Positions 29,015 to 36,269 of a DNA stretch of 64,000 nucleotides are shown here, in pieces; the stretch's first letter is position 1; every line of letters starts with the position of its first letter. Location of the stretch: positions 19,461 through 83,460 of the forward strand of contig JAFXQK010000006.1 of the NCBI GenBank assembly GCA_017527205.1, written 5' to 3'. A program made the position numbers and the translations under genes. This stretch comes from Lachnospiraceae bacterium (GTDB taxonomy: Bacteria > Bacillota > Clostridia > Lachnospirales > Lachnospiraceae). The notes under the pieces were generated by a model. The model was not told the origin of the DNA, did not search any database, and saw only the letters and a program-made list of their open reading frames with translations.

Positions 29015-29911
29015 ATGGCAGTTCGTGGTGGACTTGGAAAGGGATTGGATTCTTTGATCCCCAGTAAAAAGGAAGAAAAGAAGGTTGTTGCCCCTGTCGA
29101 GAAAAAGGAAGAAAAAGGGGTAGAGACGATTGTTAAGATTACGAAGGTGGAACCGAATCGCAGTCAGCCCAGAAAGAACTTTGATGAGGATGCATTGCAG
29201 GAATTGTCGGATTCTATTAAGCAATATGGGGTGATCTCACCAATTTTGGTTCAGGATCGAAAGGATCATTATGAGATCATCGCCGGAGAGCGCAGATGGC
29301 GCGCGGCAAAGATGGCAGGTCTGAAAGAGGTTCCTGTTATCATTCGTGATTATACGGAGCAGGAAATTGTCGAGATCTCTCTGATCGAGAACATTCAGCG
29401 TGAGGACCTCAATCCAATTGAAGAAGCTCAGGCTTACAAGCGTCTTTTGGATGAATTCAACTTGAAGCAGGATGAGCTTGCAGATAGAGTTTCAAAAAGC
29501 AGAGTTGCCGTTGCAAATTCTATTCGTCTCTTAAAGCTTGCGCCAGACGTACAGCAGATGGTCATTGATGAAATGATCAGTCCTGGACATGCAAGGGCCT
29601 TGATCGGAATTGAAAATCTTCAGGAGCAGTACAATCTCGCACAACGTATTTTCGATGAAAAGCTTAGCGTTCGTGAAGTAGAAAAGCTGGTGAAGAACCT
29701 TCATAAGCCGACAAAGCGCAAGAAAAAGCTCGATGACAAAACACTTCTCGCCATTTATCATGAAGAAGAAGAGAAAATGAAGAAAAAACTTGGCACAAAG
29801 GTTTCCGTCATTTCGAAAGGAGAAGGTGCCGGTAAAATCGAAATTGAGTTCTACAGCCATGATGATTTTGAGAGAGTCCTGGAGTTAATTGGAAATCCTA
29901 AAATGATATAA
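29015..29911 (+). CDS. parB: Chromosome partitioning protein ParB (Spo0J)
   Basis: A 298-residue ParB. It starts RGGLGKGLDSLIP, has the CTP-binding ERRWRA motif (about residue 92-97 within GERRWRAAKMAGL), the central helix-turn-helix (QDELADRVSKSRVAVANSIRLL region) and a C-terminal dimerisation domain. It binds the two parS sites upstream, spreads and loads SMC. AAAGGAGA precedes the ATG. Confidence 0.96.
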   Translation: MAVRGGLGKGLDSLIPSKKEEKKVVAPVEKKEEKGVETIVKITKVEPNRSQPRKNFDEDALQELSDSIKQYGVISPILVQDRKDHYEIIAGERRWRAAKMAGLKEVPVIIRDYTEQEIVEISLIENIQREDLNPIEEAQAYKRLLDEFNLKQDELADRVSKSRVAVANSIRLLKLAPDVQQMVIDEMISPGHARALIGIENLQEQYNLAQRIFDEKLSVREVEKLVKNLHKPTKRKKKLDDKTLLAIYHEEEEKMKKKLGTKVSVISKGEGAGKIEIEFYSHDDFERVLELIGNPKMI

Positions 29912-30199
29912 TGTAACACATAATATAATGATATTTAATAATTTTATGATGTTTAATAATATTATGTTACATGATAGTATATGTAGAAAGCTAAGCTTTT
30001 TGCATTAGGATAGCAAAGCAAATTAATGTTGAGTTATCAAGAAAACATATGCGTATGATCATGGAATTCTTAGAAATGATTACCTGCAGGTGCATTTCCA
30101 TGAATTGGATTATAAGCAAAAAGCTTATACATCATACATATTAAATATGTTCCATTATTATAGAAAAAGTGAATATAGCAATGAAAAAGGGGCGATCAT
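29912..30199. other. Intergenic region with two nested inverted repeats
   Basis: Just after parB, TGTAACA-N-ATAATAT and its near complement ATATTATGTTACA (to about 29971) enclose an AT-rich stretch. Then TAAGCTTTTTGC (29992-30003) pairs perfectly with GCAAAAAGCTTA (30116-30127), enclosing ACCTGCAGGT flanked by AAATG/CATTT. The second would form a hairpin of about 135 nt in the leader of the DUF4446 gene. No gene is seen. Confidence 0.6.
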
Positions 30200-30748
30200 T
30201 TGACAGCAAGTAATAGCGTATTTCTAAATAAAATCGGCCTTGGCAATTTTGATCTTGGTTATCTTTTGATCCTGGTCATCGTGCTGATGATCTTATGCAT
30301 TATCATGAGCATCCTGGTGATCAAGCAGAGAGAGGATATCAAGCTCCTGAAGTTTCGCATGAAGCGTTTGATGAATGGTAAGGATGCGGAAAGTCTAGAG
30401 GACATGATTACCTTTCTGGTAAAGGATCATAAATCCTTAAAGCAGGTGGTAGAGCTGAATAAAAAAGATATTGAAGCCTTGTTTCATCACATGCGCTCGG
30501 CTTATCAAAAGATTGGTTTGGTAAAGTATGATGCCTTTCAGCAGATGGGTGGACAGCTCAGCTTTTGCCTGGTGCTTTTGGATCAGGATAATAACGGATT
30601 CATTATCAATTCCGTGCACAGTACGGAGGGTTCCTATTGCTATTCCAAGGAGATTATAAATGGCGTCGGCGACGTAAGCTTCAGTAAGGAAGAAAAGGAA
30701 GCATATGATATGGCCGTAAGCGGAGACGAGCAACATTTGAAAAAATAG
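30200..30748 (+). CDS. DUF4446 membrane-anchored protein
   Basis: A 182-residue protein with one membrane segment (about 18-42, LGYLLILVIVLMILCIIM), a coiled-coil stretch, and the DUF4446 core (AYQKIGLVKYDAFQQMGG; FCLVLLDQDNNGFIINSVHS). The gene is commonly found beside parB in Clostridia, but its function is not known. The start is TTG, chosen because AAAGGGG lies 7 bp upstream. It follows a long leader hairpin. Confidence 0.88.
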   Translation: MTASNSVFLNKIGLGNFDLGYLLILVIVLMILCIIMSILVIKQREDIKLLKFRMKRLMNGKDAESLEDMITFLVKDHKSLKQVVELNKKDIEALFHHMRSAYQKIGLVKYDAFQQMGGQLSFCLVLLDQDNNGFIINSVHSTEGSYCYSKEIINGVGDVSFSKEEKEAYDMAVSGDEQHLKK

Positions 30749-30751
30749 GAA

Positions 30752-30780
30752 TTGTTCATAGCATAAATTTGTGTTAGAAT
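30752..30780 (+). promoter_or_regulatory. Promoter for serS
   Basis: TTGTTC (30752-30757) and TAGAAT (30775-30780) are 17 bp apart, leaving a leader of about 105 nt. No T-box conserved core was recognised in that leader. Confidence 0.5.
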
Positions 30781-30896
30781 GTTTTCGTGTTTATAAAGAG
30801 TATTGGTAAAGAGAAATTCTTAAAGTATTTTTCATGATGAACATGAACTAACAGGCGGCAGACGAAAAGAAACCGTTTGACGCGATAGGAGGAAAT

Positions 30897-32228
30897 ATGA
30901 TCGACATTAAGTTTTTAAGAGAAAATCCTGAGATAGTAAAGGAGAACATCAAGAAGAAGTTTCAGGATGAGAAGCTTCCCTTGGTGGATGAAGTGATTGC
31001 GCTGGATGCAGAGAGCCGCAGGGTTCAGCAGGAGGCAGACAATCTTCGCAGCCAGAAGAATAAGCTTGCAAAGCAGATCGGCGGTCTGATGGGTCAGATC
31101 AAGAAGGCAGAAGGCGCCGGAAATGCTGAAGAGGCTGAGGAGAAAAAGAAAGAGGCAGAAGCCTTAAAGGCACAGAGCGTTGCTGATGATGCGAGACTTG
31201 CAGAGCTGGAGGCACAGGAGCCGCAGTTCCAGGCGAAGATTCGCGAAATTATGTACAAGATTCCCAACATCATTGATGCGTCCGTTCCCGTTGGTAAGGA
31301 TGATTCGGAAAACGTGGAAATCGAAAAGTTTGGTGAGCCTGTTGTTCCTGATTTTGAGATTCCACATCATGCTGACATCCTAAAGAGCATCAGTGGTTTG
31401 GACAAGGAGTCCGCAGGGCGCACCAGTGGCGACGGCTTTTACTATCTCATGGGAGATGCGGCAAGACTGCATTCCGCAATGCTGAGCTATGCGAGAGATT
31501 TCATGATCGACAAGGGCTTTACCTATTGCATCCCGCCCTTCATGATCAGAAGCGACGTGGTAAACGGCGTTATGAGCTTTAAGGAAATGGAAGCCATGAT
31601 GTATAAAATCGAGGGTGAGGATTTATACCTCATCGGTACGTCCGAGCATTCCATGATTGGTAAGTTTAAGGGCGAAATCGTGAAGGAGGAGAGCCTTCCC
31701 ATTACGATGACCTCCTATTCTCCTTGCTTTAGAAAGGAAGTTGGTTCCCACGGCATTGAGGAGCGCGGCCTCTATCGCGTACACCAATTCGAGAAGCAGG
31801 AGATGGTCGTTCTCTGTAAGCCGGAGGAATCCATGGATTGGTACAATAAGATGTGGAGCTACACCGTGGAATTCTTTAGAAGCCTTGACGTTCCCGTGCG
31901 TACGCTGGAGTGCTGTAGCGGCGACCTGGCTGACCTAAAGGTGAAGTCCTGTGACGTGGAGGCATGGAGCCCTCGTCAGAAGAAGTATTTTGAGGTTGGT
32001 TCCTGTTCCACGCTTGGTGATGCACAGGCAAGAAGACTTGGCATCCGCACCAAGGGCGCAAAGGGTACCTACTTTGTTCACACGCTGAACAACACCGTTC
32101 TGGCAACGCCGAGAGGCCTGATCGCTTTCCTTGAGAACAACCTGAATGCAGACGGCAGCATCAACATTCCTAAGGCATTGCAGCCTTACATGGGTGGCAA
32201 GGAGAAAATTGTTCCTAACCAAAAATAA
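30897..32228 (+). CDS. serS: Seryl-tRNA synthetase
   Basis: A 443-residue class II synthetase that charges tRNA-Ser. The N-terminal tRNA-binding coiled-coil arm spans about residues 30-115, followed by the catalytic core with motif 2 (CFRKEVGSHG, RVHQFEKQEM) and motif 3 (NNTVLATPRGLIAFLE). TGTSEHS is the serine-binding TxE region in an IGTSEHS variant. AGGAGG precedes the ATG. It ends in a strong terminator. Confidence 0.96.
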   Translation: MIDIKFLRENPEIVKENIKKKFQDEKLPLVDEVIALDAESRRVQQEADNLRSQKNKLAKQIGGLMGQIKKAEGAGNAEEAEEKKKEAEALKAQSVADDARLAELEAQEPQFQAKIREIMYKIPNIIDASVPVGKDDSENVEIEKFGEPVVPDFEIPHHADILKSISGLDKESAGRTSGDGFYYLMGDAARLHSAMLSYARDFMIDKGFTYCIPPFMIRSDVVNGVMSFKEMEAMMYKIEGEDLYLIGTSEHSMIGKFKGEIVKEESLPITMTSYSPCFRKEVGSHGIEERGLYRVHQFEKQEMVVLCKPEESMDWYNKMWSYTVEFFRSLDVPVRTLECCSGDLADLKVKSCDVEAWSPRQKKYFEVGSCSTLGDAQARRLGIRTKGAKGTYFVHTLNNTVLATPRGLIAFLENNLNADGSINIPKALQPYMGGKEKIVPNQK

Positions 32229-32237
32229 AACGGAAAG

Positions 32238-32277
32238 ATCCTTCGGATAAAATAAACTGATCCGAAGGATTTTTTTG
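32238..32277 (+). terminator. Rho-independent terminator of serS
   Basis: ATCCTTCGGAT pairs with ATCCGAAGGAT (11 bp) around an 11-nt loop, followed by T6. Confidence 0.9.
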
Positions 32278-32357
32278 TATGATAACTATTTGTAATTTAT
32301 GATTTGTTCATTTTGAATTTTGTAATTTATTCGTTTCCAATTTTATAATTTGTTCGA

Positions 32358-32386
32358 TTGACGTTTTCTTATGGCAATGATACAAT
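32358..32386 (+). promoter_or_regulatory. Promoter for the coiled-coil protein gene
   Basis: TTGACG (32358-32363) and TACAAT (32381-32386) are 17 bp apart, about 140 bp before the ATG at 32524. The AT-rich stretch just upstream has three imperfect copies of TTTTGTAATTTATTCG. Confidence 0.65.
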
Positions 32387-32523
32387 CTCATCATCGAGGC
32401 AGCATCATGCGGAGTCTCATTTCAAGGTAATTCAACCAATTTTCCAAGACATTTTATTGGAATACGGGGAGGTTTACTTTTTGCACCATTTTTTAAAAAA
32501 TTTACAAAAGGAGGGTTCAAATC

Positions 32524-33141
32524 ATGGCAGAGAAGGAATTATTAAGTGCAATTTCAGAGATAATGGAGATGAAAATTAAGGAGGGGATCGGAGAACTGAA
32601 AGTAGAAATGAAGAATGAGTTCAAAGCTCTAAACGAGCAAGTTTATGAGCTTAGAAGTGACGTTAATACGTTAAAGAGCGACGTAAGTACACTTAAGAGT
32701 GACGTTAATACGTTAAAGAGCGACGTAAGTACACTTAAGAGTGACGTTAATACGTTAAAGAGCGAAGTAAGTATTCTTAAAGATGAGGTTAGTACGCTTA
32801 AGAGCGACGTTATTTCTCTGAAGGATGACAATGCCCAGATATGGACGGAGCTTACAAGCATGAAGGGTCAGATTGCGGATTTGCGAGGAGCACAGGCGGA
32901 AATGAATGCTAAAATGGACTTGATGGATGCGGAAGTTCGGGGAATGAGGACACATTTGGAAAATGTGACGGATCTGAAGATTAAACTAGTAGCAGAAAAT
33001 ATATTTCCTGCTACTAGCCAATATATTTCCGCTACAAAAGAAATTGGAAAATTGCGGGAAGGAGTGGATGTTCTCAACCGTGTTGTAAGAAATCATTCGG
33101 AAAGAATTCGAAGGAACGAAGAGAGGCTCCAAATGGCTTAA
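32524..33141 (+). CDS. Coiled-coil protein with heptad-repeat array
   Basis: A 205-residue cytoplasmic protein that is almost entirely coiled coil. Residues about 42-100 are a run of heptads, LKSDVNT alternating with LKSDVST, encoded by exact DNA repeats. The second half continues helical (MNAKMDLMDAEVRG; a final RIRRNEERLQMA). There is no signal or membrane segment. AGGAGGG precedes the ATG. Similar proteins are often annotated only as hypothetical; it could be a scaffold or tether, but function is unknown. Confidence 0.75.
   Translation: MAEKELLSAISEIMEMKIKEGIGELKVEMKNEFKALNEQVYELRSDVNTLKSDVSTLKSDVNTLKSDVSTLKSDVNTLKSEVSILKDEVSTLKSDVISLKDDNAQIWTELTSMKGQIADLRGAQAEMNAKMDLMDAEVRGMRTHLENVTDLKIKLVAENIFPATSQYISATKEIGKLREGVDVLNRVVRNHSERIRRNEERLQMA
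32659..32763. repeat. 42-bp tandem repeats inside the coiled-coil gene
   Basis: Two exact 42-bp units start at 32659 and 32701, with a half unit at 32743. Each encodes two heptads. The unit length is a multiple of three, so gain or loss of units would change coil length without breaking the frame. Confidence 0.85.
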
Positions 33142-33144
33142 AAT

Positions 33145-33177
33145 GACCACTTCTACATAAAAAACGACCGCTTCTAC
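33145..33177 (+). promoter_or_regulatory. Candidate LytTR site upstream of the two-component operon
   Basis: GACCACTTCTAC (33145-33156) and GACCGCTTCTAC (33166-33177) are direct repeats with a 21-bp period, the geometry of LytTR-domain targets. A TATAAT at 33209-33214 follows after 31 bp, with no good -35, as expected for an activated promoter. The second repeat also forms the left arm of a terminator. Confidence 0.6.
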
Positions 33178-33193
33178 GGAAGCGGTTTTTTTT
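33167..33193 (+). terminator. Rho-independent terminator of the coiled-coil gene
   Basis: ACCGCTT pairs with AAGCGGT around CTACGG, followed by T7-8. It overlaps the candidate LytTR site. Confidence 0.85.
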
Positions 33194-33214
33194 GTGAAGA
33201 AAATGTTATATAAT

Positions 33215-33433
33215 TGTCTGAGAATTATGAAATAATTCTCAGATCCCGAAGCGACAGCGAGGGACGTGCCGAAAGGCACGCCAAAAATGTCTGAGAATTA
33301 TGAAATAATTCTCAGATCCCGAAGCGACAGCAAGGGACGTGCCGAAAGGCACGCCAAAAATGTCTGAGAATTATGAAATAATTCTCAGATCCCGAAGCGA
33401 CAGCAAGGGACGTGCCGAAAGGCACGCAGAAAA
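33215..33433. repeat. Three tandem 73-bp repeats, each with two hairpins
   Basis: Units start at 33215, 33288 and 33361 with almost no differences (GCGAGGG versus GCAAGGG; the third diverges at its end). Each has an 11-bp hairpin CTGAGAATTAT-GAA-ATAATTCTCAG and a second, CGTGCC-GAAA-GGCACG, with a GAAA tetraloop. The array begins right after a TATAAT (33209-33214) and ends about 55 bp before the response regulator, so it would fill most of its 5' leader. Confidence 0.9.
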
Positions 33434-33487
33434 GTGTCAAATAGTATGCCCTAAAATTCTGGGAATGTTGAAAAAAGGAAGAAGTCA

Positions 33488-34201
33488 ATGCGGATCGGAA
33501 TTTGCGAGGATGAAGAAGTTTATAGAAAGTTAGTCTCTGAGAAGGTATCTGCTTTTTTTCAAAGGCTTGGGGAGACACCTGTTTTGGATGTCTTTTCGGA
33601 TGGTGCGCCTCTTTTACAGGCCATGCGGGAAGGGCTTCGCTATGATTTGCTTCTTTTGGACTTGCAGCTGGAAAAGAGTGATGGCATGGAGATCGCCGAG
33701 CAGGTTCGTGAGATGGACCAGAGGGTACCGATTATCTTTGTAACGGGAATGGAGAATCGCGCTGTGGAAGGGTATGGCGTGTCTGCGCTGGATTACGTCG
33801 TAAAGTCGCAGCTGGATCAGCGCCTGGAAAAGGCATTGGGGCGCTTTTGGAAGAAGCGTCAGGAGGCATCGCTTTTATTTGAAACCTCGGAGGGAGAGGC
33901 AGTCATTTTGTCCTTTCAAAGCATTCTTTGGATAGAATCGGAAAACCGCGGCGTCAAAATTGTAACTGCGGAAAAGGAGTATCATAATAGTTCCCTGTCG
34001 GTGGGAAAGATTGTGGAAAAACTTCCCATGGAAGTTTTTGTGGAAATTCATAAGTCCGTTTATGTTCAAATCGAGGAGATTCGACGAATTGGAGCGGATA
34101 ATGTCATCATGAGTAATAATGTCTCCCTTCCCATGAGTAGAAGAAAGCGAAAAGAAGTTATGGGAAAGGTTTTGAAAACCATGAAGGGAAGAATGGCATG
34201 A
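33488..34201 (+). CDS. LytTR-family response regulator
   Basis: A 237-residue regulator. The receiver domain (1-120) has acidic residues EDEE near the N-terminus, the phosphoacceptor Asp in LLLLDLQ (about residue 58), and the conserved lysine in DYVVKS. The C-terminal LytTR DNA-binding domain (about 135-233) includes FQSILWIESENRGVKI and the typical FVEIHKSVYVQ. GGAAG precedes the ATG. It overlaps the kinase gene by 4 bp (ATGA). It probably binds the 21-bp-period repeats found upstream of its own operon and of the lipoprotein/ABC cluster. Confidence 0.9.
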   Translation: MRIGICEDEEVYRKLVSEKVSAFFQRLGETPVLDVFSDGAPLLQAMREGLRYDLLLLDLQLEKSDGMEIAEQVREMDQRVPIIFVTGMENRAVEGYGVSALDYVVKSQLDQRLEKALGRFWKKRQEASLLFETSEGEAVILSFQSILWIESENRGVKIVTAEKEYHNSSLSVGKIVEKLPMEVFVEIHKSVYVQIEEIRRIGADNVIMSNNVSLPMSRRKRKEVMGKVLKTMKGRMA

Positions 34202-36024
34202 AAAAGAATTTCGGTTATTTTTTACTTACCATATTGCTTTCCATGTTGCTGTGCGGCATCTTTACCTATTTTTATTTGCATTTGCAAAGCTACGTGACGG
34301 TGCAACAAAATGAAGAGTCCGTCTTAATGACCCGTGAGGAAGCAAAAAAAGCAAAAACCATCCTAGGGTCCTGCTCCATGGAAGAATACTCTTCAAAGCT
34401 TCATGAGCTGAATGAAGAGAGAACGCGTCTTAAGGAATATCGAGAGGTTTTGATCAAATCTCAGGAAGGCGACCTCGTTATTTATAACAGGCATCTCTAT
34501 CTTGACAACGAGCGGGATGAAGTGCTAAAGCGATATTATTATAGTGTGCAGCAGGCAGACAGTGATATTAAGGTGCTTACGTTTTGTATTGAAAAATTGA
34601 AATATGTCGTTGGCTATGATGATTATGTAAAGCTGGTCATGAATCATGCGGAAAAGATGATGAAGGTACAGCTCTTTTCCGAGGGGACAAAAAACAAGAT
34701 CATTCGGACGGTGAAGGATTTTTATGGATTGGAAAACGTAAAAATGGTAGCAGCGGCAAATATTGGGATGGAGGAGCTGTTTCATTCCTATTTCGGAACG
34801 GTGCTCAGCCTAATTTGCGTTTTTATCTGTAGCGGCATCTTTTTGTCTCGGTATCGCCGCAGCGCACGCGACCTCGCTTTATCCCTGCGGGGAGGAAGCG
34901 GAATCGGTATTTGGACCTTTGTGCTATTTCTCGGTTGCATTGGCATTTTCGTGGCAGAGGCCTTTGCCGTGGAACTTTCGGTTGGATTGGAGGATTTAAG
35001 TCGTCCGATCCAGTCCATGCAGGCGTTTCGAACCTCTCCCTTCATGATGTCCATGGGGATTCTTTTGGCAATTTGGATTTTCTTTCGGTGCGCAGCTGAT
35101 TTGCTTCTCTTTTTGCTGATCGTTGGTCTTTGTACCAGGGAAAGGAAATGGATGTCGATTCTTTTGGGCGGAAGCCTTTTGATTTTAGAGATCATCTTAG
35201 ATATTTGGAAGGTTCCGTATTCCCTGCATGGTCTCTTCCACACAGAAAAGCTTTGGGGAACCTATCATGTCGCAATTCTTTTTGAGAGACCCTTGTTAAG
35301 CTGTTGGATACTAAGTATCCTGGTATTTTTATTGTTCCTTGCAGCCTTTCTCTTTGCGGCTTCGGGATTAAAGACGGCGCTTTTGATCGCCAGGGAGCAG
35401 GCAGAGCAACGGTATTTTGAGGAGGTGGATCAGAAGAATGCAGAGGCGAGAATGCTTCGGCATGACATGAACAATCATTTGGCGGCCGTGGCAATGCTGC
35501 TGCAGGAAAAGAAGACGGAGGATGCAAAGGAGTATCTGCGGCAGGTGATGAAAGGATTGGAAATGGCGAAGCCTCCCGTGCGGACAGGGATTGGAGTGCT
35601 GGATGGCGTTCTGATGGCAAAGGAAACGGCGGCCAAGGAAAAGGGGATTCGCATGACCATGGAATTTGAGGGAGGCATGCAGGGATGCATGGTACCGGAG
35701 CATGAGCTTTGCTCGCTTTTCGGAAATCTTTTGGATAACTGCGTGGAGGCCTGCGAGCGCCTGCCGCAGGAAAAACGATGGGCAAAGCTAAAGGTGAACA
35801 GGCAGATGGAAATGTTCTGTGTCCTTTGCGAAAACCCCTATGACGAAATTAAGAGGGAAGGCGGAAGGCTGGTGACGCAAAAGGCAGATCCAAAGAGTCA
35901 TGGCCTAGGCATCCGCCAGATGGAAAGGATCGTCAAAAAGCATGGAGGTACCATGGAGATTGAGACGGAAAACAATGTCTTTTCCGTTTCCATTCTGCTG
36001 CCAGAGGCAGGAAAAAATGCATAA
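34198..36024 (+). CDS. GHKL-type sensor histidine kinase
   Basis: A 608-residue kinase of the AgrC-like class. One N-terminal membrane segment (about 5-27) is followed by an extracellular region of roughly 170 residues and about six more membrane segments (200-395). The cytoplasmic part has the phosphoacceptor histidine in MLRHDMNNHLAAV and a GHKL ATPase domain with LFGNLLDNCVEAC and SHGLGIRQMERIVKKHGG. It pairs with the LytTR regulator encoded just before. The large extracellular domain suggests it senses an external molecule directly; a peptide precursor gene was not found. Confidence 0.88.
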   Translation: MKKNFGYFLLTILLSMLLCGIFTYFYLHLQSYVTVQQNEESVLMTREEAKKAKTILGSCSMEEYSSKLHELNEERTRLKEYREVLIKSQEGDLVIYNRHLYLDNERDEVLKRYYYSVQQADSDIKVLTFCIEKLKYVVGYDDYVKLVMNHAEKMMKVQLFSEGTKNKIIRTVKDFYGLENVKMVAAANIGMEELFHSYFGTVLSLICVFICSGIFLSRYRRSARDLALSLRGGSGIGIWTFVLFLGCIGIFVAEAFAVELSVGLEDLSRPIQSMQAFRTSPFMMSMGILLAIWIFFRCAADLLLFLLIVGLCTRERKWMSILLGGSLLILEIILDIWKVPYSLHGLFHTEKLWGTYHVAILFERPLLSCWILSILVFLLFLAAFLFAASGLKTALLIAREQAEQRYFEEVDQKNAEARMLRHDMNNHLAAVAMLLQEKKTEDAKEYLRQVMKGLEMAKPPVRTGIGVLDGVLMAKETAAKEKGIRMTMEFEGGMQGCMVPEHELCSLFGNLLDNCVEACERLPQEKRWAKLKVNRQMEMFCVLCENPYDEIKREGGRLVTQKADPKSHGLGIRQMERIVKKHGGTMEIETENNVFSVSILLPEAGKNA

Positions 36025-36036
36025 AAGGCATAAAAG

Positions 36037-36090
36037 AACCACTTTTATTTAAAAAATGACCACTTCTACGTAAAAAACGACCGCTTCTAC
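36037..36090 (+). promoter_or_regulatory. Candidate LytTR site upstream of the lipoprotein/ABC cluster
   Basis: Three direct repeats with a 21-bp period: AACCACTTTTAT (36037), GACCACTTCTAC (36058) and GACCGCTTCTAC (36079-36090). A TATACT at 36121-36126 follows after 30 bp. The last two repeats and the terminator overlapping them match the arrangement at 33145-33193 almost base for base. Confidence 0.6.
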
Positions 36091-36107
36091 GTAAGCGGTT
36101 TTTTTTT
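36080..36107 (+). terminator. Rho-independent terminator of the two-component operon
   Basis: ACCGCTT pairs with AAGCGGT around CTACGT, followed by a run of nine T. It is about 55 bp after the kinase stop codon. Confidence 0.88.
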
Positions 36108-36140
36108 ATGTGGAAGATGCTATACTGAAAATGGGTTCAG

Positions 36141-36215
36141 AACTCGGGGCTAGGTTTGGAACATCTTTCTGGTAGACTTTTGACCCAGAAAGATGTTCCA
36201 AACCTTCCCCTCGAG
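36141..36215. repeat. 75-bp palindromic element, copy C
   Basis: It begins AACTCGGGGCTA and ends CCCCTCGAG. The stem is 20 perfect base pairs, GGTTTGGAACATCTTTCTGG with its complement, around a loop containing TTTTGA. It lies just after the predicted -10 (36121-36126), so it would be at the 5' end of the cluster mRNA. Confidence 0.85.
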
Positions 36216-36269
36216 AAAATGGAAAGCTTTACTTAACGACATTGCTAAGAAGAGGCGAGGAGGTGTTTT

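Noticed and set aside
30781..30896. T-box riboswitch upstream of serS
   Set aside because: The leader is only about 105 nt and shows neither the T-box core nor a terminator/antiterminator pair.
32358..32579. 73-codon open frame overlapping the start of the coiled-coil gene
   Set aside because: It begins with TTG inside the -35 of the predicted promoter, lacks a ribosome binding site and overlaps a better gene.
33215..33433. CRISPR array
   Set aside because: The 73-bp units are contiguous with no spacers, and no cas gene is present.
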